Counted from the stretch's first letter, positions 22,158 through 32,712 are shown. The stretch is DNA of 64,000 nucleotides from Stemphylium vesicarium (GCA_004380135.1 QXCR01000131.1:1-64000), one strand, 5' to 3'. Numbers and translations: made by a program. The notes: generated from the letters alone by a model not told the origin.

Positions 22158-22658
22158 ACAGCGAGATGGAGGGAAAGTATTTGTGTTCGATGGGGCAAAG
22201 CGTCGCACTCGATCGCTGGATGTCCTCAGAGCGAGGAAGCGGATCACTTTCGCCAGTGGATGTGCTGGGAGTGTCACGATTTGGGGTCTCTACTGCTCCT
22301 GCTCTTCACCTCCTCGCGATTACTCATCTCAGCGAGCTACGCCTATCTAGGCTAGCCTTGCTGACGGTCACTCACCTATATAAACTTTCCATAGCATCCG
22401 CAATACAACCTCAGTTCAATCCTTCAATTCTTCCCGCACTGCTTACACTAACCTTCACAGGGAGTGAGTGCACTTGTCTTATCTCTCTACATGCAGGTCT
22501 TGATCGTTAATCGCTTTTTATTCATCTCTCTGCTATGATCCTGTGTTGTCTACCATTCGCTCTTCTTCCTTATCATCATTCTCCTCCTACATGTACCGCG
22601 TGTATCCGTTTCTTTGCCTTGGATTGCCTCAGCCCTAGCAGACGAACCTGCAGCCAGC
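22158..22658. other. Intergenic between membrane protein and RiPP precursor
   Basis: No gene seen. CT-rich with several possible short frames; it contains the 3' flanks of both converging genes. Confidence 0.5.
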
Positions 22659-23035
22659 TTAGGACACTGGGGCATCTTCGAACTAAAAGCCGTTAGATTA
22701 GCTCCGAAAATGTGCTAGGGTGAATGATACATCTTTGTAGCTGTATCCAAGACCTTCGCGCTTTTCAACGGGCGCGTCTTCGAAGTCTTTGTAACTGTAG
22801 CCGAGACCTTCGCGCTTCTCCACTGGAGCATCTTCGAAGTCTTTGTAGCTGTAGCCAAGACCCTCTCGCTTCTCAACGGGAGCGTCTTCAAACTAAACCT
22901 TGTTAGCGACTCCGATGGAAACAGTTCGTTCATCATTTAACTAACGTCCTTGTAGCTATACCCAAGACCCTCCGGCTTAGGCTTGGGTGCAGGAGCGGCC
23001 ACGGCAAAGACGGCGACAATGGTGCTGAAGTGCAT
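22659..23035 (-). CDS. RiPP precursor peptide with Kex2-spaced repeats (dikaritin/KEP type)
   Basis: A 91-residue precursor from three exons: 22946-23035 (30 codons), 22731-22892 (54 codons), 22659-22682 (7 codons plus stop). A short signal-like N-terminus (MHFSTIVAVFAVAA) and a Pro/Lys linker precede four copies of GLGYSYKDFEDAPV; three are preceded by EKRE, so Kex2 could cut after KR. The introns (53 and 48 nt, both with CTAAC branch sites) lie in phase 0 at the identical point of the repeat, between KD and FEDAPV. Units in the second exon differ only synonymously. Known dikaritin precursors (ustiloxin, phomopsin, asperipin types) share signal peptide, KR spacing and Tyr-containing cores; here the Tyr-Ser-Tyr of the core is the likely target of UstYa enzymes (inference). 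The core does not match any product I know. Confidence 0.88.
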
Positions 23036-23764
23036 TTTGGAAGATACTTCTGAGATCGAAAACCTTGGTGAGAAGAGATTGAAGACTGCTCTGTTAATAG
23101 TGGTGAAGAAAAAGCCGTCCAAGCTGTCTGCACTACCACAGATAAATGCTCAGGTTCAGGGCTCTTCTCGTAACTGCGAGTTGGGTTTTCCGGACCGAAC
23201 CGTAACTGGAATGCCTATGCTGACGGGAAGTAATTGGCATGTTCGGCTCGGAAAGGAATGACATCGGTTAAAGCGCATTGCGGAATCCCCTTATCGTCAT
23301 GGAATTGACTCCATCCGGATCTAAAACCTAATCCGGGATCCGGAAGTTGCGGAGTCCCTCTACCACCAACATTTCTCGCGGACTAGAATATGCTCACCTG
23401 GGATGAGGGCAGATTTGTGGGACTGTTGTCGGAAAAAAGACCGGACCCAGTTCCTGGAATTTACGTCAGGCTCATCCGAGGCGCCTCATCTTGCGTATCC
23501 AGGGTGAAGGAACTAAGGGTTGTGAATGTCTAGTTTACTATTGGATGCATCGCAATACCACTCTGCCGTCTCTTTTCTCCTAAAATGGACAAGTAATAGT
23601 GTTAGCCATCTTCATCACGTGATTTCGCGCTGTCTAATTTCATCCCATGACACATGATTTACGCGAGGAGAGAATCATGCGTAGAACGTAGAAGTCGATA
23701 TCGCAACTTGAATGAGCCTTAATCTAACTAAAACAAACGTCACGTATGTAACATGGTTGATTCT
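23036..23764. promoter_or_regulatory. Upstream region of the RiPP precursor
   Basis: No gene. It contains CCGGACCGAACCG at 23190-23202, whose reverse complement matches 12 of 13 bases of the motif at 25086-25098 between the two UstYa genes, and an inverted CCGGAT...ATCCGG cluster around 23315-23345. Such CGG-containing elements are typical Zn2Cys6 regulator targets. No regulator gene is visible in the cluster. Confidence 0.45.
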
Positions 23765-24708
23765 CTAGAAATGGTCATGTTCAGAATGAGACGGGAATCC
23801 CAACTTCCACGCTGCCTCTTGTTCTCTCAAATCCTTCATGTCGGGAGGGATGGGCGTCTCCTTGCTTTTGCGCCGCAGCTTTTGATACAGGCCATAATAA
23901 TTCCTGTCGTATAGATGCCCGTGAGATTGTCTCCAATCAGCCAATGTATCGAAATCCCAGCATTTCTCAGTTTGAATGAAATCGGGTACTGGGGCCGGAT
24001 GTCCTTCGATCCAGACATATGGTATCACCTGAAGATTTGGCTGACACATCAATCCTTCCAAGAGAATAAACATACAATGATCGACGTGGGTTTTCCAAAG
24101 AGGGGAGTCCTTTTCGCCGTAGTAATCCGAGTGAATCTCTTTGCGCAAAACGTCTAAGCAGTGGATTTTGTGCTCAACGTCTGCGAATCCGGCATAATGA
24201 CCTTTTCCAAACCCCATTTCCTCAGGCATGAGGACTGCATATTCAGGGTCATTCCCCATCTTTAGTACGTCTTCCTTCGTCATCGGATAGAGATATGTTT
24301 GCGTCACGCGGTCCCATGCAGCATCCACTTCTGGACTAGGCTTGCCTCTGAACTCGGAGGCATTTGGGCCTAGCCCTAGAGTTGCGTGAATAGCCTTATG
24401 TTCGGCCATTGTAATTTTGAATCGGTCGTGCAGTGGTGCTGTGATGGATTGTTAGTGTTTCCATCGTCTATAACTGAATCAATCAACCTACAATATGCCC
24501 ATGTCATTCTGATGCAGTCGTTGAACGTTATACGTTTTTGAAAGGAGAGGCCAAATGTAAGAATGTTTGTGAATCCGAGGAGTATCAATAGCAAGTCTCT
24601 CCAAAGAAGCTGTCGGAACCACATGCTTGGAGTCAATGTGGAGCGACTGCGCGCGTTCCAAGTGGACTTCTCACTAGAAGGGATCAAAAACTCTTTGTCG
24701 GAATCCAT
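23765..24708 (-). CDS. UstYa-family (DUF3328) oxidase, first copy
   Basis: Membrane-anchored enzyme of the family that oxidatively cyclises dikaritin RiPPs. Two exons (24492-24708, 23765-24438, 53-nt intron) give 296 residues. A polar N-terminus and a TM helix (about 33-56, LLWRDLLLILLGFTNILTFG) precede the luminal domain. The join produces MTWAYSPLHDRFKI, the YSP-like start of the domain. Both HxxHC motifs are intact: HKIHC at 162-166 and HVDHC at 190-194. Family signatures such as LGLGPNASEFRGKPSPEVDA and the downstream EGLMCQPNLQVIPYVW are present. It shares the strand of the precursor and is divergent from the second UstYa gene. A downstream-only start at 24409 would lose the membrane anchor. 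Confidence 0.93.
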
Positions 24709-25265
24709 TATTACGACTTCGACCTTGCGACCTGGTACCAGGTCAGTGACTCTCTGCCACTTCCTTCCCTTCTGCTCTAAGAGAGGAATCAGTCTACCGA
24801 CCTTGATTTCAATTTGGTGACGGCCTCAGAATATTATCGATGGAATTTCGTCCAGAATTAAGTTCGATGTGAATTGATTTTTCACTCCATATGTCAACAC
24901 TGAGAAGCGTCCAACCCGGTCAACAATTTTGGTGTTGCTTAGGCTCGAGGCACTCGGACCGGCTCGGAGAGAGAGATGAAGAGAATTTCGGAAAAGCTTT
25001 CGGCAAACGCGAAGTCAGGCGATGCAAAGAGAGACAGAAACGGAGATGTCGAGCATATGACCTGATCTCAACCATGGTACTGAACCGGTTCGGACCGGCT
25101 CGGGCCACTCCAGCCAGATCTGACACGGGCTCGCGATATCGCACCGGAACTGTAGGTTGTTGGCTCATAGATCCACAGTCTGGCCTCGGAACATCTCTGA
25201 ATCCCTTCTGTCAACGAAATCGCCGAGCTACCATTATCGATTTTTTTGGTAACCGATAACATTTC
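24709..25265. promoter_or_regulatory. Divergent promoter between the two UstYa genes
   Basis: No gene. It carries a perfect 14-bp direct repeat, TCGGACCGGCTCGG, at 24954-24967 and 25090-25103; the second copy is extended by CGGT on its left. A near-match stands upstream of the RiPP precursor. Likely binding sites for a cluster regulator (inference). Confidence 0.5.
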
Positions 25266-26076
25266 ATGGCGGGTCTCAACATTCCCATTGCTAGCCAGTC
25301 GTCGAATCGATTTGCCATTATGTCTTCTCCCAGAACTCTCAAATTCCTCATCTGGACGCCCATGATCATAATCACAATCGTTGCGCTATCGATATCATAC
25401 CATCATGCTTCACCGAGCCTCGCCTTTCTCCGGGTTGGATGCCTCCCTTCTTCTCACGAGCACAAACATACTGGGCATGGCGAAGAGACAGTGGTAACTC
25501 ACTTTCAACATATGAGAGAAATGGAAGATTTCGGAGAAGCTGGCGATCGGATTTGGCATTCACAGCTCCTACCACCGAAAGGCGGCTTTTTGTGGGTGGA
25601 AACAAATAGCACGGAAGACATTGTGGGAGCTGAAGGATGGGGAGTAACCATGTTTCATGCGCTCCACTGTTTGCAGATGATCCGGGAGGTATTCAAATCA
25701 ACAATGTCACCAGAGCACGCATTCGACCATGCAATGCCTGGTCATCCTCCGGCACACCATGACCCTAAGCATGCTACACATTGCCTCGCATACTTGTACC
25801 AGGTAAGCAAGCAAAGCATCAATCACATTGCGCAAAGAACGATCATTAAGGAAAACCCAGGTCATCACTTGTGGCGGTGATGGGACGATAGAGCCGCCCC
25901 AACGGAGGTACGACGCACAAGGGAGAACGATAGAGTGGGTTGTGAATGGTGCTGGTCTTCACCACCAATGTCGAAATACGAAGCCGTTGTGGGATGCAGT
26001 GCTAGCATCGGAAAAGAAGTCGTTTGAGTTAATGGATTGGAGGATGGGGGATACGGTCTGGAGTGCATTCGAATAG
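25266..26076 (+). CDS. UstYa-family (DUF3328) oxidase, second copy
   Basis: Two exons (25266-25802, 25861-26076, 58-nt phase-0 intron) give 250 residues, or 232 if the ATG at 25320 is used. A TM helix (about 27-45, LIWTPMIIITIVALSISY) is followed by a His-rich stretch, then GFLWVETNSTEDIVGAEGWG and the two HxxHC motifs HALHC (131-135) and HATHC (169-173). After the intron comes VITCGGDGTIEPPQ, the usual position of the conserved Cys-x(3)-Asp-x-Thr-x-Glu-Pro segment of this family. Less similar to the first copy than expected of a recent duplicate, so the two likely do different oxidation steps (inference). Confidence 0.92.
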
Positions 26077-26410
26077 GAGCTGTTACCGGCGGAGGCCAGG
26101 GAAGCCTGTTTTATCAAAGTAGCTGTCCTGAGGGCGTGTCGAAGTAGTGTTTCAATGCCACGATCAATCCAGAATTTCTCTAGACGTGTCACCCAAAAAG
26201 TATCGCCCCAAAAAGTATCGCATGCAATCTCGGATGTGCGCGCATGAGTGATAGTCTCGGAATCAAAAAGGCGGTACTACGGAAGTCCGGGCCAGTTCCG
26301 AATCTCTAAGAACTGGCACGATTCAATCTAAGTCTTTCTCCATAATCCAGTCATAGCACCAGAGCATAGCTTTAGTTGATTGCGAAGCATACGGTAATAA
26401 CAAAACAACA
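26077..26410. other. Upstream region of the tyrosinase
   Basis: No gene. Contains GTCCGGGCCAGTTCCG at about 26285, loosely resembling the CGG motif of the neighbouring promoters, and a short repeated CCCAAAAAGTATCG at about 26190-26220. Confidence 0.4.
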
Positions 26411-27977
26411 ATGCTACTTCTCCTACTATTATTTTCTAGCCTTGTCGAAGCCATTTTCCCCGTTGTTGGCTGCCATCGCGGTCACGACTGGAATACTGGC
26501 GAGAGGCCCATGCGATTACCCATAGATGATTTTGCAAAGTCTGGGCCACCTTTTGATCTCTTCATACTTGCGCTTAGTACCTTACAAGGCCGTAGTCAAA
26601 GCAATCCTTTGTCTTACTTCCAGATAGCAGGTATATAGAGTTTCTTCACAAAAGGCTATAGATCTAATGCGAGACTAGGGATTCATGGTTACCCCTCGAT
26701 ACCTTGGGATGATGTGAATGGTGAAGGAATTTATCCTGGCTACTGCCCACATGAATCGGTGCTTTTCCCGACATGACATCGGGTATATATGGCTCTTTTC
26801 GAGGTATGACAGAATATTGCGTGTGAAGTTGCAAGATTGTTCTAACCAATTGCAGCAAGTTATAGTCGGCATTGCCAGCGACGTCGGCATTGCCAGCGAC
26901 GTTGCAAAAGCATACCCTCTATCAATCCGTACCCGATACGAAGGTGCAGCAAAGACTTTGAGGGTTCCCTACTGGGATTGGATTCGGAGTCCCAAGCTAC
27001 CATTCGTCGCCACAATTCCACAAATCGAGATTTACTCACCACGAGGCCATGAAATGATCGACAACCCTCTCTTCAATTACACATTTCACCCAGGTGTGGA
27101 AGGGAACAGATTTCCGCAAGCCTCCTCGGTATGGTATCATTTCATGATCATTCTTTTGGCGATTGCGATGACAAATGCTAAACATGAGTTTAGGTGGCAC
27201 ATCTCCCGCGGACTGTCCGCTGGTATGATGAGAGGACACAAGAAAGCAACCAAGAACGTGCCAACAAAGCTTTGAATGCTCGGGCTCCGTTGTATGTCTC
27301 CTTTCATGCATTCGTTTTCTTCGAACCGAGGCGATGCTAATGCAGATTGCAGAATTCTGGCGACTACCTACAAGTTGTTCACACACATCTCCAACTTCAA
27401 CCAGTTCGCTTGTATGAAAGCGCGGGTAGATCCTCTAGCCAACATCGAATTGTTGCATAACACAGTACACAATGCTGCTGGGGGCGAGAACAGCCACATC
27501 AAACACACTGAGTTCGCTGCATTTGATCCTCTTTTCTTTCTTCACCATGTGTAAGCTCGTGATAACCCTAGTCTCGATTTTTTACAGCCTCTAACATTAT
27601 CTGCTAGAAATATAGATAGGGTGTTCGCTCTCTGGCAGGCGGTCAATCCCAGAAGCTTTCTACAAGACGAAGAAAACACGTTTGGCACCTACGTAACACC
27701 TCCGGGATTCGTCAACACTCTTGATACAGGTACGTAATTCTTGGCCTATTACGGAGAGCGTCAAATGAATGATAGCGCATTCTTAGACCTAGCACCTTTC
27801 CACCGTGATACTTCAGGCGTCATGTGGACGTCTAGTGGAGCTTGGAAAACATCGACATTTGGATATACATACCCAGAACTGATTGACTGGAACACCACGT
27901 CGGAAGAACTAGCGCACCATGTTCGACGATATTTGGAAGAAGTCTATTTTTCGCGAATTCCCGGGGCAAGAGCTTGA
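26411..27977 (+). pseudogene. Tyrosinase (UstQ-like) with an in-frame TGA in copper site A
   Basis: Type-3 copper oxidase of the sort found in dikaritin clusters. Seven exons (26411-26630, 26679-26803, 26856-27128, 27194-27291, 27353-27550, 27608-27729, 27787-27977) make 408 codons with consensus splice sites. It has a signal peptide (MLLLLLLFSSLVEA), copper-A residues (His76, CPHES His98, then HRVYMALFE from His107), PYWDW, and a complete copper B site (LLHNTVHNAAG, FFLHHV, NIDRVFALW). Codon 106, the Trp expected in the WHR motif, is TGA at 26774-26776. No intron with usable sites removes it. An 18-bp tandem duplication at 26865-26900 repeats VGIASD. Everything else is intact, so this is a recent null allele, a sequencing error, or a readthrough case. 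Confidence 0.85.
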
Positions 27978-28287
27978 TTATCAACATCCATATGACTCCG
28001 CCGATCTTACGCAACATCAACCGTCTTATGCAATACAATCCTGTCGCACGGTAGGGTGCGGGTATTACGGATAGAAAAATCAGGAAAGAGTGCATGTTGT
28101 ATTGAATGTAGCATCCTAGCTGAACATATATAAAGGTCATCGCGCGGCGTTATTAGTAACAAGGTTTCCGACAGCGCTTGGCCTGCGACAAATCCAGACT
28201 ATCAAGGGGAACTCAAATCCCCTTACTAAAATACAAAAGAGCTGCATTAGATAGAACGCAGAAGTGTTACATGTACAGGTCTTCGCA

Positions 28288-28483
28288 TCATCGCCACCAT
28301 AACTTCTTCCATTGTCGCCCAAAGCTACCATACCATGTCGCAGCACTTTCCACATAGTGACTAACGGCAAGATCAATACCTATTGTGATCCATGCAAAGA
28401 TGCCATCCTCTAGCTTGTCCCCCAGCAGCATGTATTGCACCATTGGGTCGGAAATTTTGGCCTCTGCTATGATCACTGCATCC
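28288..28483 (-). pseudogene. 3' part of a gene apparently interrupted by the hAT element
   Basis: Minus-strand frame open from the transposon end, reading DAVIIAEAKISDPMVQYMLL, then GDKLEDGIFAWITIGIDLAV, SHYVESAATWYGSF and a stop at 28288. It has coding character but no family I recognise. Joining it directly to 32321 keeps the frame of the matching upstream part (32321-32712). It lies 310 bases beyond the tyrosinase on the opposite strand, so it may have belonged to the RiPP cluster. Confidence 0.4.
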
Positions 28484-28704
28484 CAGTGTTGGCAACAATC
28501 AATCAAATTGCAATCAAGTTGCGTCGTCGTAGAAATTGCAATTCAATTAAGTCAATCTCGTCGTTGCTGTAATTATAATTAAATTAATCTATAAGGTCGT
28601 GCTTAATTAATTAATTAATTAGATTATAATTATAGGCGTGCGTAAGCGTAAGGCTACTAGGTTTAGTAAGGTAGTAAGCTTATAATAGTTCCTTAGTATT
28701 AAGT
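28484..28704 (+). repeat. Left terminal inverted repeat of the hAT element
   Basis: Starts CAGTGTTGGCAACAATCAA and pairs with the reverse complement of the right end. The best-matching part (about 28600-28704) contains an AATT-repeat tract, GCGTAAGGCTACTAGGTTTA and CCTTAGTATTAAGT; differences are mostly C/T or G/A, as RIP would leave. Confidence 0.85.
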
Positions 28705-31700
28705 TTTAGCTTAGTAATTATCTAAATGCTTATTTTAAGCTTAACTTACGCGTCTTTACAGCTTAATAATAACTTAAATAAGCCTACTAAATAGTGCGCG
28801 TAACTAGTCTCTTTTATGTTGTCGCGATGCCTGCTCGTAAAGCTAATAAGCTAGTAAAGCGTCCTTTTACTGGGCAGATCTACGCCGCCGGCCGCCCAAA
28901 TAAACAGCGTAAACTCACCTCCAGAGGCACCGAAAGCTAGCTAATAGCTATTGAGGATACTCAACCCAGCTCACCGCGAGAAGCCCTAGCGATCGCTAGC
29001 GAGGCCGACGATTTCGAATCACAACTGCGCGACTCTCGGCCAGAAGATGAAGTTGTCGCGCCTGTCGAGGCGTTAGAGGCGGCTACGGTGGCGTCTACAA
29101 CTCTAAAAAATAAGAAGGATAAGAGCTTTAACACGCGATTTGCGGATAACTTTAATAGTATTAACTAGAAGCTTTTAAAACGTTTTATATAGCCGCCGCG
29201 TACCTAAACGCACCACAAAAGCTAGGTATACTAACACGGTTATTGCGTCGCCCTATAGCGTGATCCCGATCGGATCTACTGGGTTTGCTATATCTGCCAT
29301 CGCAATAGGAAGCTTGAAGGCGCGGTTTACGAGACGTCGATGGCGACAAGTTTAGTACAAAGCCACCTCCGCAAGCGGCATTAAATAGACTTATTAGGTG
29401 TTATAGCGACGCGGTTACTACCTAGATAGCAGACTCTTTCAATAATCGCGGGCTTAGGCATCTTAGTTAGTCAAACTGTTACTAATGAGGTGGGCTAGTT
29501 CGACGTATAAGCGTTTCGGATAGCGGCTATACACTAGCTTATTAATTACAATATACTAATAAGGCTTTTTAAATAGCTAACGTTTTAGCGGCTTATAGAA
29601 TTTATAAACCTAGAAGCTAAGAGGGCGTTATAGAGGAGCTATAATAGCGTTAAGTGGTACGTAGTGCGGCTATACGACTACTTATTGCCATAGGTTGTCG
29701 CTAAGTTGCAGTCGGCGATTAGCAAGATCCATATCAGCTTCGAAAGGTGGATAATTAAAGGCAGCAAGCGTGGCTTCTTTAGAGTTATTGCGTACTACGT
29801 AACTACTAATAGTGTTATTAAAGACCTCCTAATTAACTTATAGTAGGTTACTAGCGCTTATTTAGGTGAGAGGATAGCTAGTTATATTAATAATACGCTA
29901 AAAAAGTTTAGGATAATAGTATTAAAGCTAGGTTACTTTATGCTTAATAACGCTTATAACAACGACGCCGCAATAAAGACGCTTGGGAGCAAATACGGCT
30001 TTGTTGCTAGCTAGCGTCGCCTTCGTTGTAGCGCTCACACGATCAATCTTGTCGGCCAGGCGGTGATATTTGACTCGAACAAGGACGCTTTTGACAACGA
30101 TTTGGCCAACCTCTAGGTAAGTTACCCCGCTATTTCTTTCTTGCGACTACGCTGATAAGGTTGTATAGGCGGAGGAGGAGCTCCTCGCGGATTAGCGTAA
30201 GTAAGGCCTATTAGGCACGCTTCTTAACGTTATTAGTTATATCTAGACGCTATAATAGCACGAGGTTTTCCACAACTTTTAGGCCTTAGCTAACTATAAT
30301 CTACTTACTAATAGTTAGAAGATCTAGGAGATCGTAAAGCCTTACGTTACCTAGTAGAACTTATATTACTTAGCATTTAAGCGGGCTATTAAGTTATAAT
30401 TAGCTCTTAATAAGTATATTATATACTATACTAATAACCGCGAGCTTATTAAAAGCCGCCTAAGAATACGCAGAAATAGAGCTGCTAACGCGCTAAGTTA
30501 AATAAGATCTAGCGGGCTATCTACTAATAATTAGGCTATTATAAAGGACTATATTAAGGTTCTATAGCCTTTAAAAGTAGCGATAAGGTAGCTAGAAGGC
30601 CGTAGTAAGAGCGGACATTTTAGAGCGATCTACGAGGTATTACCCGTCTTTAAGTACTTACTTAGTGAGCTAGAGTAGAGGTATAGGCCTTACGAACTCG
30701 TTAACTACGAGGCAGCTGGTGCGCCTAAGGACTACCTCGCGATTAACTTAAAAGCCGCCTAGGTAAAGATTAATAACTATTATAGCTAGCTTAATAAGTC
30801 GCCCGTCTACTTTGCCGCCGTCTGCCTCCACCCGTACTACAAATTTTATTACGACCGCGCGTGGGGCGACAAGCCAAGCTAGCTCGCCCGATCGAGAGAA
30901 GCTTTTCAACAGCTTTGGAGTACTTACCAGGTGCCGCGGAGCCCAAAAGCTCGCCCAAGAGAGCGCAATCCGAGTGCTATTGACGACGCTATCGCGGCAA
31001 TCATGGAGGATCCGAACGACGACGACGACGAGAGCGGCGACGAGTATTTGCGTTGGCGGACGTTCGAGCCAAAGTGGTCAAAGACTATATTTAAAAGTCC
31101 TAGCAACAGCGTAATAGCTTACTAGACTAAGCTACGCCCCAAGTATCCTAACCTCGCGCGCCTTACAATTAATTGTTACGACCCGAAGTCAAAACGCTTA
31201 CGACCACGCCGCAACCACCTCGCAACCGCGCCGCACGAGCAAGACCAGGATAGCGATCCTGCAAAACGCTAACTGTCAGTAGTCACGTGACCGATCACTG
31301 CGCTAAGGACTATCGCTAGGAGCGATTACGACTACCGCAACTATTACTAGAAGTAATTACGACTATTATAACTATTACTAGAAGTTATGCCCTACTATTA
31401 TTAGGAGTTACTATAACTATTATATAAGTATATAGCTACTAAATAGCGTACTCTTATAGTTACTATATTTAACTTTAAAATCTAAGAATTAGTACTTAAT
31501 TTTTAAACTTTTAAATTATTTATTAATCTTTATATTATACTTAGCTTATCTTGTCTATTACGCGCCTAGCTTATTCCTAAGAACTAACCCTAGGACCCTC
31601 TAAGGACGGACCTTCACATTAATATACTAATAATCCTAGTAAGTAGTTATAACTATAAGCGCGTCTTTAGCGAGGTTAGTAATCTACTTATTTCTTAATT

Positions 31701-32107
31701 GCGTAATATAGGATCGCAGTTACTATCTACGCTTTAATATATATAGTATTAGATAAAAGATAGTAAATAGATACCGCCTAAGAAAATAGCGCTTAGTAAT
31801 AATAATCTTAAATAGTTATACGACCTCGCGAAATAGGAGGAGCTAGAGGCTAAGGTAAGTAAGTAACTAGTAATTAACTCTATATAACTTAGCTAATTAC
31901 TTTTTAAAATAGACGACGACTATAGCTTTTAATAGTAACTTATAAGCGACTTTGCCCTCCTTAAACTAATTACGCGAGCGAGCTATCTATTATACTATTA
32001 GAGTTAGAGTTATTAGACTTACTAGAGCTATAAGATTACTTTAAGTCTAGTTAGGTTCTTATAGACGTTATTTCTTTTTTACTATTTTTTTAAAGCTAGA
32101 TAGTTAT

Positions 32108-32320
32108 ACTTAATACTAAGGAACTATCGTAAGATTGCTGCCTCACTAAACCTAGTAGCCTTACGCTTACGTACGCCTACGATTGCGATCTAATTAATTA
32201 ATTAATTAATTACGCTTATTTTGGCCCACTAAATCAATCAAATCAATCACGACTTAGGAAAATTGCAATCAAATCAATCTCGAGCTTCTGATTTGATTGA
32301 TTTGATTGTTGCGAACACTG
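32108..32320 (-). repeat. Right terminal inverted repeat of the hAT element
   Basis: Reverse complement begins CAGTGTTCGCAACAATCAAA and follows the left repeat inward to TTAGTATTAAGT. A tract of ATTTGATTGATTTGATTG near the outer end has no exact counterpart on the left, so the repeats differ by small indels. Confidence 0.85.
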
Positions 32321-32712
32321 CTCTCCGTCGAGTCAACTTGGGACGAGAAGCATTCATTCTGGTCGATATCTAATGAAACTCGTGAACATGTGCACGAAGA
32401 CAAAACCATCGCCTGGACAAACATGCGAAAACCCATAGCTGACGCATTCGTCCAGTACCCCGCAGCGACAAGAAAGGCCGATCTCTGAGGTGATGGATGG
32501 GATATCTTCGTCATCACCCATACGGAGACCTTCCAGTCCCACTTTGCCATAAAATCTTGTATGCCCCACTCTGAGCGGCGCTTACTCGATATGCAGAGGC
32601 TCAAACACCTGAGCGCCATCATGCCTACAGCAATGTCATTTTCAAATTCGCCCGCCGGATAATATAGATCCCGATATCTTCTAGCACACAGCACCACACA
32701 GTTTTCTGCCAC
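32321..32712 (-). pseudogene. 5' part of the gene apparently interrupted by the hAT element
   Basis: Minus-strand frame from an ATG at 32712: MAENCVVLCARRYRDLYYPA, then LRCLSLCISSKRRSEWG and, up to the transposon edge, SLDIDQNECFSSQVDSTE. It runs straight into the element's terminal repeat. The split codon (AG at this edge, G at the other) rejoins in frame with 28288-28483. No family recognised; an intron may lie around 32480-32530, and further 5' exons are possible. Confidence 0.35.

Larger units (their letters stand above)
28484..32320 (+). mobile_element. RIP-degraded hAT-type DNA transposon, full length
   Basis: A 3.84-kb element bounded by CAGTG...CACTG termini, typical of hAT. The ends form imperfect inverted repeats of over 200 bp. 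Reading the plus strand through many stops recovers a BED-zinc-finger-like stretch (VCYICHRNRKLEGAVYET, ending SHLRKRH, near 29290-29380), the hAT segment RCSAHTINLVGQAVIFDSN (about 30025-30075) and a degenerate dimerisation region (KRVFSEVSNLL, about 31650-31690). Extreme TA enrichment and stop density indicate RIP. The 8 bases flanking each side do not match, so no clean target duplication survives. Confidence 0.85.

Noticed and set aside
26774..26776. Possibility that the tyrosinase TGA lies in an intron
   Set aside because: The TGA is flanked by conserved copper-site residues on both sides in one continuous frame, and no donor/acceptor pair removes it without losing them.
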